In this document: positions 28,801 to 40,800 of the stretch, one piece after another
How the letters are laid out: each line of letters opens with the position of its first letter
How positions within the stretch are numbered: position 1 is the stretch's first letter
Assembly (NCBI GenBank): GCA_016584305.1
Contig: JACEEZ010006448.1
Location: forward strand, 65,497 to 129,496
Direction: 5' to 3'
Origin: Chionoecetes opilio
Taxonomy: Eukaryota > Arthropoda > Malacostraca > Decapoda > Majidae
Length of the DNA: 64,000 nucleotides
Position numbers and translations under genes: made by a program
The notes under the pieces: generated by a model
Databases searched by the model: none
The model's input: only the letters and a program-made list of their open reading frames with translations
What the model was told of the DNA's origin: nothing

Positions 28801-28904
28801 CATTCTATATACAGTAAACCCTTCATGCTCGCGGGTTTCAGGCTCGCGGATTTGATTAATCGCGGGTTTTCAACCCCCCCCCCCCCCTTTTTTTTTTTTT
28901 TTTT

Positions 28905-29373
28905 TTTTTCTACTCCCTCCCAATTGCTTGCTCTCTACAGGGGCCTTATCCGCCCATGTATGGAGTATGTCTCACATGTTTGGGGAGGATCCACTCATAC
29001 AGCTCTCCTAAACAGGGTTGAGTCAAAAGCTTTTCGTCTCATCAACTCCTCTCCTCTGACTGACTGTCTTCAATCTTTAAATCACCGCTGCAATGTTGCT
29101 TCTCTTGCTCTCTTCTACCGTTATTTTCATGCTCACTGCTCTTCTGAACTTGCTAACTGTGTGCCTCCCCCACTCCCGCAGCCTTGCTGCACAAGACTTT
29201 CTACTCATTCTCATCCCTATTCTGTCCATCTTCCTAATGCAAGAGTTAATCAGTATCTTTACTCTTTCATCCCTTTCACTGGTAAACTCTGGAACTCTCT
29301 TCCTGTTTCTATTTTTCCACTTTCCTATGGCTTAAATCTTTTCAAAAGAAGAGTAACAAGACACCTCCCAAAC
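28905..29373 (+). mobile_element. LINE fragment (Jockey-like RT C-terminus)
   Basis: After a C/T homopolymer run, the + strand is open: LLALYRGLIRPCMEYVSHVW, ESKAFRLIN, ASLALFYRYFHAHCSSEL, FTGKLWNSLPVSIFP, LFKRRVTRHL. This is the conserved C-terminus of Jockey-type RT ORFs. 5'-truncated, intact to its stop. Confidence 0.8.
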
Positions 29374-29406
29374 TAAATTGGCCTACCCCTCTGTTTTTAT
29401 TTTATT

Positions 29407-29530
29407 CTCATAGAGGAACAGGTAGAAATGTATGGTTAGTAAAGGTTGTAGTGGTGAGTAGAGTGACGAAGGGTGTGTTTTGCTTATGTGGGGAAAGAAA
29501 GCTATACATTTCTACCTGTTCCTCTATGAG
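29407..29530. repeat. Perfect 27-bp inverted repeat, 70-bp spacer
   Basis: 29407-29433 (CTCATAGAGGAACAGGTAGA start) is the exact reverse complement of 29504-29530. It could be a tiny MITE or a stable hairpin. Confidence 0.8.
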
Positions 29531-30959
29531 TTCGTCTATCTGTCTAGCTTTACATGTCATTGCAGGTTCATTTAAGCTCCCTATAAGGAATGCCGATCCC
29601 AGAAGTCATCACTTGTCAGGTGTCACGGGCCACTTATCTCTGTCTATCCACTTTTTCCTTATAAACTACAACTTACATATTCACAAACACAGTGAATACC
29701 TACTACATCACTTGAAGGAGGATTACTGGTCATCTTGCGGTAGTAGGGGTAATGCAAGTTGGTGTATTAGTAGGTAGTACATAATAGTAGCGGCCGCTTG
29801 ACAGCTGTTTTGCTCTGTTGTCTAAGCTAGTGACGTCACAACATGGCGCCAGTCGTTTTAGAGCGTATACATTTTCCTGTACTTAAATTGGCTGTATCAT
29901 CAAAAATACTGTTCACATAGAAAAATCAACATCACTGCCCAACTATATGAGGCTTGAAGATGTCAAATCAATCCTTACCTCAAGTAGAGTAAATGGGTCC
30001 ATTGCCTCGCCAGCTGAGTATGTTTGTAAACAAAAAACGGGGTTTTTGCGTTTCATTTGTGACACGCGAACCCAACCCTGAACCCAGAACCCAACCCTGA
30101 ACTGAAAGAACTGGTTCATGCAACTTGGGCACAAATGGAAGAGGCCATATGTATGTATTCCGGTGTATTTCGGTAGAGACACTACCATGGCAGCACACGG
30201 CGTGGTAAAAAGGGATGAGGACTGCGCGTTCATTTTCTGAGACACTTGACTAGTTTTCCTTGCCTAAAAGTAGTGTTTTTTCTGATGGAGGTATTTTAAT
30301 GGGAAATATTCCGCAGAAGTTGGCGGCGCCAACCACCCAGGCAATCGCGCACCATCAAATTAGTTTTTTTTTTAACCTAAATAGCTCACCAAAACCTAAA
30401 CCAAAACTGCCCTAAGCCTAACATAACCTAAATCAAACCTTAACATAATCTAAATCTAACCTAACCAAAACTAAACGTAACCTAGCTCAGCAATCATTAT
30501 AGGAAAATAAGTTATATTTTTGGTTTCCGGAAGTTAATTTAACTACTGCACAATATACGGAGCCGAAAATAATAGAGAAAAAGTAAGCTGTAAGGCCTGT
30601 AAGGTCTGTGCTGACGGCGGTAGCGACCGCGCAGTTCTCGTCCATTATAATAACCCACGGCGTTCATGATGAGACATTTTGATGACCACATGTGACAGTA
30701 AAAATAAGTTTGGATTTTGATAGGATTTCCAGTGACTGCCCATGATAACAGAGTGTTCACTTTATAAAGTTACCATTCCCAAGTTCCCTGAGGAGGAAGT
30801 AACTCATCTTAGGGAAGGACTGCACACAGAAATAAGTTAATGAGGTTGGGGAGGCACTTGTGTCGCAATGGAATCATAGCGGAGGATAAAGGGAAACATG
30901 GCCTAAGAAAAAAGTACTTAGGTAAGTAAAAAGGTAAAGGGTCAGTAACGCTCAGAGAC
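29531..30959. other. No gene; telomere-like CCTAA patch at 30378-30490
   Basis: Mostly unassigned sequence. At 30378-30490 there are about ten variants of AACCTAA/ACCTAAA, resembling the arthropod telomere motif (TTAGG)n in degenerate form. Confidence 0.4.
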
Positions 30960-31270
30960 TCCTCCCCATGGATAAGACAAACATCCCGCGTCTCAGATGT
31001 CGCCCCCACCCGCCTGCGGCTCGGCCACACAACACTCGCGTTACTCCTGCACCGCCTGCACCTCACCCCCGACCTGTACTGCCCCTGGTGCAGAAACGTC
31101 CCGAAACCCGAAGTCGATTGAGCACTTCCTGCTCTTGTGTCGACAACTTCTATCTACGCGGTTAACTCATCACCACCTTTGGCCCACCCTGCTGGCCGCC
31201 GCTGCCGTCCACCCATCACGTCGCCCCGCCGTTATCCGCCTCACCTGTGCCTTCCTGAGGAAGACTAATC
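30960..31270 (+). mobile_element. LINE fragment with RNase H/zinc-knuckle-type C-terminus
   Basis: One + frame reads TRLRLGHTTLALLLHRLHL then YCPWCRNVP, the RLR-GHT and CPWC motifs at the C-terminus of R1/I-type elements. Frame changes follow. Confidence 0.65.
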
Positions 31271-32542
31271 AACTCTCGTGACTGTGATTAATTCACAGGT
31301 GTACACCAGGGCGAATATCGTCGATTTCGACATCATTGCCCTTCAACAACAACAACAACAAACAACACCAAGACCAAGACTAAGAAGCAAGGTGAGACTG
31401 TTACACAAAGAAGGGCATAAAAGTAAAAACAACTAATGAATTACCGCCTTATTGCACTGATGGTTAATACACCGCAGGAGTTGGTGGCTGCCCACCAGTG
31501 TACCTGGAACTGTCGCCGATAGGAATTCTTGCCGACGTCGGCGAGTGTTTCTATTTTCGGCAACAGTTCCAGTTCTTGATCTTGATATTAGAGTACCCAA
31601 TATATGCATTGAATCAGCTTTTTTTACTCATGTTTCTGCATTCAGGGATTAAATACCAGCAATAGCCTGAACTGTTAGTTAGGTTAGTGAACGAGCGGGG
31701 GGGGGGGTCTTGGGGGGGGCACGGTCCCCTCATTTAGGTCAGGTTACGTTACCTATGGGCCACCACACTTCTTCTTGTGACCTTTGTCGCTTAGTATCGC
31801 TTCATAAGTCCTATTCCACTTCGTCTCTTCGTTAACAAAACTTGTTAACTCTTTCCTTGTTTATTTCACCTGGGAAAGACATTTTCATCAGTTTGCAATC
31901 CTTTGATTATCATCCTAATTCATTGTCTATTTTGTGTTCTGATCTCCCAACACTGCGTTAGGAACACTTTGGTGAGGTTTACAATACTTTCTGTTTCCTT
32001 TCTGTCCCCATACAGCCCTAACACCGTACACAGGGCCCCGTCTTTCTGCTCTAGTCTCCTGTCCCACTCCTCTCTGCCTAGGACTATTACTATTGACGCT
32101 ATAAGCTTTTCCCTCTGACTCCTATACTTGTTGCATTCCACAATGACATGTTCTTCAGTTTCTTTCTCTCCTACCTTGCAGCTATAATTCTGGTTCTCCA
32201 GTTCCCTGTTCCTTCCGTTGACTTTCAAGGTGCCTGTTCTTGCTTTATAGAGTAACTTACTCCCCAAGTCTCCTACATGCCAGGTCATTCCCTCCGGTTT
32301 CTGTTTCCACGTGTACCACTGCAACGTTGATTTCCTGGCCATTCCTTCCTGCCATTTAACTAGCCCATTATTCTCAATTTTCTTTTTCATATCTCTTATC
32401 TCCATCTTGTTCCATTCCTCTCCCACAGTTTCTCTCCTTTTCCATCTCTCTACACTACCCTCCCGAGTTTCGCGCTTGCTTTTTCCGGAGGTATAGCGTG
32501 AAACTCGGGTATTATAAACCCTGTAAAATGCTTATTTAGTCC

Positions 32543-32589
<47 letters not shown>

Positions 32590-33278
32590 TTTTGTTGTTT
32601 TTTTGTTCTTTTGTTGGGCCGCGCGTTAGGCAGTGACCTCCAGGGGTGAGATGGTAGGCCCTGGAGGTTAACGAGGGATGTGTACCTACCATATTTTACA
32701 GCTTATAAGACTCACTTTTTCCCCCAAAAAATATTCTGACAATGCCCCAAGCCCCTGTCCACCCAGCAGTGAATGGGTACTGGGTGTTAGCCTAGGGTTT
32801 GTGACCCGCTTCCCGGGGTGGTGGCTTCGGCCAACACTACGTAGAGAAGAGGAAGGAGGAGAGGAGCTTGAGATTGAGCTTGAGTTGGGAGTCACCCAGC
32901 GGATGCTGTTTTGGTCTGAGTGAGTGAGCCTGACACATATCTTGTCAGCTAATGGTTGTGTGACAGTGTTATACGACAATAACACTGTCACAATGCCTTC
33001 CTCTCTTCTCTCCTGTCTCCTCGAGTACCTCCAGAAACCACAGTACCACACACGTCATGGTTAATCACTTATAAAGGAGTATTTTGTGGTAAATAGTAAG
33101 GTAAGGTGCTACTTATTTCGAGGTGTTACCTATCTTATGCGACACCGGCTGTTCCTGTAGAGAAAAACACAAACAAATAGAAAAAAACAAAGCAAAACTA
33201 CATACAGCTATACTAAGCCTATTATTATACTATACTAAGCAGGAAGGAAGGAAGATGTGTCCCGTACGTCTCTTATGG

Positions 33279-33789
<511 letters not shown>

Positions 33790-33990
33790 ACGAAACTCGG
33801 GGATATAATGCGCGAAAGTCGGGATGAGAAGAATTTAGGATTCAGCGCGAAACTCGAGGATTGCGAAACTCGCATAGCGTGAAACTCGGGAGGGTAGTGT
33901 AGTTCCTTCTTCCAGGTGGAACTTGATCTATTTTCCTGGGATATTTTCTTTGCCCATATATCTTCACTATTATTGCTCTTTGCAGTGGTG

Positions 33991-34639
33991 AGTGGAGTGG
34001 TTAGGTAAAGGAGGTTCCAGGGAGAAGCGAGAAAGACTTCCGTAGGCTTATTTCTAGTGAACAGAGAGAACCGGGACTGCTAGCGTGGAGCTAGTGTGGA
34101 CAGTCCGCTGGCCGAGTAGCGACTGAGGTTACTGCGTCTCGCAGGACGCACACTGTTGCCATGTCAAGTACAGTGTTGCTACGTGACATGTATGTGTATG
34201 GTTTGCTTAAGAGGCATGAATAATATGTGTATGACTATTCTGAATGTAATCACACATCCACACCTCCCTCCCCCCTCATGCTCGTAGCTCTGTCTCGAGC
34301 GAACTCTTTTTCCATGAGCCTCTTAGAGCGGTGTGGGGCCAATGGGGAGTGAATTGACGGGGATGTGATTTTCTCGTCCGAGCAAGGGAACACAGGGATG
34401 TGGGGGAGGGGGTCAGCACTAGGGGTTGGAATGGGTCGTAGGAAACGCCGGTTTCGCCACCATACCCGCCCACTAGGAAGACGCACCTCGAAGTCCCTTG
34501 TCTTGCAGCAGCCCATAACAACCCCGACTTTGTCCCAGCGGCGCGTTGTCGGGTCCTGGATGCGGACAGTCTGGCTGACACAGCCTGGGAAGAGGGCAGG
34601 CGTGTTGATCGTACTGACCTGCTCAGCATGGGCGACAGG
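33991..34639. other. No gene recognised
   Basis: Open on both strands at 34250-34687 (up to 145 residues) without a recognisable family or splice context. It is adjacent to SINE-1 sequence and likely non-coding. Confidence 0.4.
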
Positions 34640-34912
34640 ACTATAAAAATCCTGCCTGCGCCACCATGGGCGAGGGCCAACCATCACAGCCCTCGAGGGA
34701 ACCTCTAGGGCCTACCATCCCACCCCTGGAGGTCACTGCCTAACGGCGCTGTAGGCACACACACACCAAAAAAAAAAAAAAAACGTGTACGAAGCAGCAC
34801 GAAACTCTGGGAGATAATGCGCGAAAGTCGGGATGGTAAGAATTTAGGACTCAGCGCGAAACTCACGTATCGCGAAACTCGCATAGCGTGAAACTCGGGA
34901 GGGTACTGTACA
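34640..34912. mobile_element. SINE-1 3' part plus right end of a TA-target element
   Basis: 34640-34765 matches the SINE-1 body (CCTGCCTGCGCCACCATGGG; CACCCCTGGAGGTCACTGCC), then a poly-A run. 34795-34912 matches the right terminus of the 32453 family and ends CGTGAAACTCGGGAGGGTA. Confidence 0.65.
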
Positions 34913-34933
34913 TACATACATACATACATACAT

Positions 34934-35204
34934 TTAGGGGAGGCGGTAGCGGAGTGGTTAGCGTCTCCGACTGGCATTCTCGGTGACCCGAATTCGATCC
35001 CCGAAGAAAACCAACTCTACCTTCGATTGCGAGTGCATCGGAGGACACAGGGGGCCGGCATGAGCCTCTAATCACAGGTGTCACTATAAGAATCCTGCCT
35101 ACACCACCACGGGAGAGGACCAACCATCAGAGTCCTTAAGTGAACCTCCAGAGCCTACCATCCGAGCCCTAGGCCACCACTGCCTACAGGCGCTATAGGC
35201 ACAA

Positions 35205-35267
<63 letters not shown>
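34934..35267 (+). mobile_element. SINE-1, full-length copy with poly-A tail
   Basis: tRNA-like head GGGAGGCGGTAGCGGAGTGG with TTAGCGTCTCC (A box) and AATTCGATCCCC (B box, one change), a ~270-bp body, then about 60 A. Flanked by (CATA)n on both sides (34911-34932, 35268-35284), consistent with target-site duplication in a microsatellite. Head to tail order defines the family used for the other calls. Confidence 0.85.
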
Positions 35268-35272
<5 letters not shown>

Positions 35273-35509
35273 ACATACATACATGAATATTAGCGCGTTT
35301 TCGTGACGTTCACCACCTTGGTCCAGTCTAGTCTAGACCGGTGCAGACTGGACTGATGCTCGCGAAAATGCATCAAGACTGGCCCCGTCCCATTTGTCAT
35401 TCGTATTGGCTGGGGGATCGAGTGGGCGGTCCTCCGGGCAGAAATGCAAGCATTTTTAAGAAGCAAGCGTTTTTACTTAATGGGAAGTCAAGTAGCAGGG
35501 ATGACTATG

Positions 35510-35895
35510 AAAAAGTGAATGATGAAATTTCATTTCATTTTTTACTCAAGAGTAATTGATATAACACAAGAAAGAGATGGATGGGCAGATTGTGTATATC
35601 TAGATCTTAAAAAGGCATTTGATAAAGTTCCACATGAAAGACTACTTTGGAAATTGGAAAATATAGGAGGAATCAAAGGGGTGATCAATACCTGGATGGA
35701 AAGTTATCTGAGAGGAAGAGAAATGAGAACAATAGTAAAGGTGGGGTAGGTAGTTACTAAAAGTTGGGGAAGTTAGTTAGTGGGGTACCACAAGGATTAG
35801 TGTTGGCACCAATAATGTTCACAATTTACGACAATGACATGTCGGAGGAAGTATATAGTTATATTAGTCTATTTGCGGATGATGCAAAACTATTC
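35510..35895 (+). mobile_element. LINE fragment, RT fingers/palm
   Basis: YLDLKKAFDKVPHERLLWKL, SYLRGREMRTIV, then after frame changes a VPQG-L-P and FADDAK-type stretch (CTATTTGCGGATGATGCAAA). Truncated on both sides; it may belong with the antisense fragment at 13718. Confidence 0.75.
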
Positions 35896-35899
35896 AGAT

Positions 35900-36067
35900 A
35901 GTTTATTTTAGCTTGAAAAACATGTCTTTTTTTTATTTATTTTTTATTGATGGGGTCCTGGAACCAAACCTATATTTTATCATTAGTTATGTGTTTCGTT
36001 ATACGATATTTCGCTTTATGAGTATGCCAGGTGGAACCTAACTGCTCGTATCTTCGGGACCTCCCTG
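35900..36067 (+). mobile_element. pogo-like element, right end only
   Basis: Matches 27040-27214 (GATGGGGTCCTGGAACCAAA; TTCGGGACCTCCCTG). The break with the LINE fragment lies near 35898. Confidence 0.75.
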
Positions 36068-36893
36068 TACAGAAATAATGCTAGTCAAATTCTTACCTGC
36101 TAAAGGGAAGTCTGGGTCTTTTCTTTAATAGTCTTTTTTTTTTAACATAAAACAGGAGGACAGAATCCCCATGGGAAAAGTTGACATTCTAGTAACATAA
36201 TATTATTTCATATACATAGCACTGGAATCGCAGATACTCTAATGTTTTTATATAGGGTAAATGAATATATTAATATGAGTGCTCGCGGGCCACACAAAAT
36301 CTACCCGCGGGCCCGTAGTTGGACCACCCTGCCCTACATAGTACATGAAATTGTATAGCTGGCATGTACAATATAGTATTGTACTTTTTAATGTTGAGCT
36401 GTGTAATCTTTACCATAATTTCACCCTGTGTGGCACAAAACACAAGGGTTTTTTGTGCACAAAATATCACCACACAGTAAACATTTGATGACAGTCCTTG
36501 ATGGTGGAAAGAAGTTTACCTTTGTTGATACAGATTATTCAGGATCTGCACATAATACCAGGGTTCTCATACACAAAATATCACTACACAAGTGATCAGT
36601 GGATGACATACATGTGCTGATGAAAAACAATTTACCTTTGTTGATTCCTCTGTTAGTCCCTCAATTATTCACATAGCACCAGAGTTTTAAGAATGCAAAG
36701 CCTTATACATGAATTTGAAGCAGGATCCACACTTAATCGCCTTCTGATATGTTCCATGCTATAAGAAACTGGTTTTCATGTGACAAAATTGTTCTTATAA
36801 GGTTTCAGAAATCTAATAGCAGCTCAAAATAAATATAACCAAAATTGTTCCAAACACATGTGTCATTGCACACACATTTGGATTACTTACTTG
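36068..36893. other. No gene; possible hAT terminus at 36280-36345
   Basis: GCTCGCGGGCCACACAAAAT and CGCGGGCCCGTAGTTGGACC resemble hAT Charlie-like termini. The rest is unassigned. Confidence 0.35.
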
Positions 36894-37497
36894 AAAGCTA
36901 GATTCAGGAGGTTAAAGTCTGGAGTCTAGAACATTAAAAGCTAGATTCAGGAGGTTAAAGTCTGGAGTCTAGAACATTAAAAGCTAGATTCAGGAGGTTA
37001 AAGTCTGGAGTCTAGAACATTAAAAGCTAGATTCAGGAGGTTAAAGTCTGGAGTCTAGAACATTAAAGCTAGATCAGGAGGTTAAAGTCTGGAGTCTAGA
37101 ACATTAAAAGCTAGATTCAGGAGTTAAGTCTGAGTCTAGAACATTAAAGCTAGATTCAGGAGGTTAAGTCTGAGTCTAGACATTTAAAGCTAGATTCAGG
37201 AGGTTAAAGTCTGGAGTCTAAACATTAAAACTAGATTCAGGAGGTTAAGTCTGGAGTCTAGAACATTAAAAGCTAGATTCAGGAGGTTAAAGTTGGAGTC
37301 TAGAACATTAAAAGCTAGATTCAGGAGGTTAAAGTTGAGTCTAGAACATTAAAAGCTAGATTCAGGAGGTTAAAGTCTGGAGTCTAGAACATTAAAAGCT
37401 AGATTCAGGAGGTTAAAGTCTGGAGTCTAGAACATTAAAAGCTAGATTCAGGAGGTTAAAGTCTGGAGTCTAGAACATTAAAAGCTAGATTCAGGAC
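36894..37497. repeat. 43-bp minisatellite, ~14 copies
   Basis: Unit contains AAAAGCTAGATTCAGGAGGT and TAAAGTCTGGAGTCTAGAAC. Outer copies are identical, while copies between about 37060 and 37345 carry many single-base deletions in A, G and T runs. It lies 230 bp upstream of the first COA1 coding exon. Confidence 0.95.
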
Positions 37498-37725
37498 ACT
37501 CCATGAGCATGTTGATTTAGCATTTATAGAGGGGTCCATGTAAGTTTCCACAGAAAACCTTCAAGTAGGTGCATTTTCTCCCATTTTATTGGCTGCAGCT
37601 AACTGTTGATGCATTCAAGGGGTTGTTAGTTATACGGAAATAGTAATGATTACTTGAATAAAAACAAAATATCTTTAACATTGATTGAAGTGATGACTGT
37701 GATGGCTTTCTATCATATCCCTCAG

Positions 37726-37894
37726 ACACGAGTGATGGTGAGATTACCCAGTTTGGCCACCCTTGCTCGCTCTGCAGCTATAGGAGGATTTATAGTCATT
37801 GGTGGTGCACATTACTTCAAGGGACGAATCCAGGATGGCATAAAGCAGTCTGAATACTACCGGGAAAGTCTCAGAATCCTTAGGGAAAACAATG
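37726..37894 (+). CDS. COA1: COA1-like exon with start codon and membrane segment
   Basis: Acceptor ATCCCTCAG at 37725, donor GTAAGA at 37895. In-frame codons before the ATG (TRV) would allow an upstream start if an earlier coding exon existed. Confidence 0.72.
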
Positions 37895-40800
37895 GTAAGA
37901 AAGAGTAATTTAAGATAAAACTTCCACTAACTCTTCAAAACTGTCATTTGTTAACTCAGCCCACATATTTATATTTGTCAGCCTTATACATTTACATATA
38001 CATATCCATATACACTAGGGTCCCAATAAAACGATAAATTGGTCGATAAACGAGGTCGTTCTATGTGAATTCGCTCTATGTAAACACAACCTATGGGAAA
38101 AATTGATATTGGTCGATTGGTCCTCCTTACCATACCTGTAAATTTATATTCATTCACACCCATGCATATCAAAACATATATAAATGATAAGTTATGCATA
38201 GAAATGATGAAATAGGCATATTGCTGCTTACCTTAAATCTAATAGGGATTATGTACCGGGGGCGAGGGGTTCCGAGGCATCTTGGAGGTCACTCATTCGT
38301 CACTGGATGACAACGCAGTGTGACCCAGAGCTCGGAGTGTGGCGAGTGAGCGTTGGTCTTGCATTTCTGCCACGTCCATCATAAACCCCTCAAACTCTGA
38401 CAGGCTGGGCAGGGGTTCATTTGAAGGGCCAGGCTGGGGCTCGTTTGATGGGCCAGGCTGTAGCTCGTCAGCAGAAGCAGGCTGTGGTGCGCTGGCAGGG
38501 GCAGCGTCGGCAGAGGCAGGCTGGGCGCATTGGCAGGGCGAATGTACCAAGTCATGAGGGTCTGCCTACGTTCGTTTACTCTCTGGTTTTCGTCAGGAGC
38601 AAATTTGGTGAGCAAGTTGCCATAAAACTGGCTTGACTCGCTTGCGTGCCTTGCCAGAACTGGTCTGGGCTTACCCGCTCACAGCTGATAACTTGTGAAC
38701 ATAACCACACCGACGACGACACCAGACCACCACAACAACGAAAGTGTACCTGCAAATAAAAGCCATAAAAAAATTATGATAACTGAAGATATTGTGAATG
38801 GATCACGACATATATCCTTCACAAGAATTTTCTTTTTGTAATAATGGATGAGAACTGTGCGGTCGCTACCGCCGTTCCCCACCTCATGCCACCCTCACCC
38901 CATCTCCGTGGCGACACGCCGCCGCCGTGCCCCTCCTCACTCACCCTTGCCACGGCTTGTGCTGGGCAAGCCGGCTTACAAAAAGTGCCTCGATTAAACA
39001 GAAAACACAAGCTGCCGCAAGCCTTCCTATGGCGGCTTGCTCACCAAAATTCGCCTCCTTATGTGTGGGTTCGTCACTGAGGCAGGAACTACTTCCCTAC
39101 TTTACTGTACTGCAGCCCTACTTTGATGGCGGAATCGTTCTATATCATCACATTCGTTCCTAACAAAAATTTTGGAATTTTAGTTATTAAAAAAATAATA
39201 ATAATAATTAATACATTTTTAAATTTTAATATTTTTGGTCGCTCGTTTTATAGGGGAAACGCTCTATGCGAACACGTTTTATGCGGGACCCTAGTGTATG
39301 TACAGGGAGGTCCCGTTATACGAGCATTCGGTATACGAGAATCCGATGATACGAGATGTGTAAATTAGGGTCTACAGGGAGGTCCCGAAGATACGAGCAG
39401 TTAGGTTCCACCTGGCATACTCGTAAAGCGAAATCTCGTATAACGAAACACATAACTAATGGTAAAATATAGGTTTGGTTCCAGGATCCCATCAATAAAA
39501 AGAAAAAAAAAAAAAAAAAAAAAGACATGTTTTTCAAGTTAAAATAAACTATAGCAAACACAACAAACACACAGCGTCTATATTACCCACACTGTACTAC
39601 CTATTTCTGTAGAAAAAGCATTCTGAAAGAGAAAATAGCACACAAAATAACATAACTGCACATTAATTAAACATAAAACATGCATAACAAGCAAAAAAGA
39701 CGTTGTAATGTAGGGGACGCTGCGTGATACAAGAGAGGGTAGTGTAGCGGTCCCAATGATGGGGCCGCACACCTGGCTAATTACCCCTAAAGGTCAGGCC
39801 GCGCCATATGCTTAATTACCGTTCAGATCACGCCTTGCTAGGGGTGACCTGACTGCGGTCCCAAGGTTGGGGCCGCACACCTGTTAATTACCCCTAAATG
39901 TCAGGCTGCGCCATATGCTTAATTACCCTTCAGGTCACGGCTTGCTAGGGGTGACCTCACTGGGGTCAACCAAATCCCCCTTTGTCCAGCCCGGGAGTGG
40001 TAGGGCGCGCATTTTGAGCTTGATAATTTTACTCACCCCAGTTTGAATGTCGTATCATTGGATTTTCGATCTCGTATATTAAAAATAGACCCTGATTTAC
40101 ACCTCTCGTATCATCGGATTCTCGTATACCGAATGCTCGTATAACGGGACTTCCCTGTATTTTCAATATACGAGATCGAAAATCCAATGCTACGACATTC
40201 AAACTGGGGTGAGTAAAATTACCAAGTTATTTACTAAAGTAAATTAAAAGTTATTTCCTAAAGTAAATTACAAGTTATTTACTAAAATTATAAAGTCATT
40301 TACTGACTACACTACCCTCCCGAGTTTCGCGCTTGCTTTCTTCCGGAGGCATAGCGCGAAACTCGCGGATCGCGAAACTCGGGTATTGAAAACACTGTAA
40401 AAATGCTTATTTAGTCCGTGTTTTTTTTTTATATATTTATTTATTATTATTTTTTTTTTTATATATGTGTGTGTGTGCGTGTATGTGTGCCTACAGTGCT
40501 GTTAGGCAGTGACCTCCAGGGGTGGTATGGTAGGCCCTGGAGGTTAACTTGAGGGCTGTGTACCTACCATATTTTACAGCTTGTAAGACTCACTTTTTCC
40601 CCAAAAAAATATCCTGAAAATGCCCCAAGCCCCTGTCCACCCAGCAGTGAATGGGTACTGGGTGTTAGCCTAGGGTTTGTGACCCGCCTCCCGGGGTGGT
40701 GGCTTCGGCCAACACTACGTAGAGAAGAGGAGGGAGGAGAGGAGCTTGAGATAGAGCTTGAGTCTGCTGGGTGAGTCACCCAGCAGATGCTGTTTTGGTC

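Noticed and set aside
34250..34687. 145-residue - strand ORF
   Set aside because: Overlaps SINE-1 sequence at one end, with no homology or splice context.
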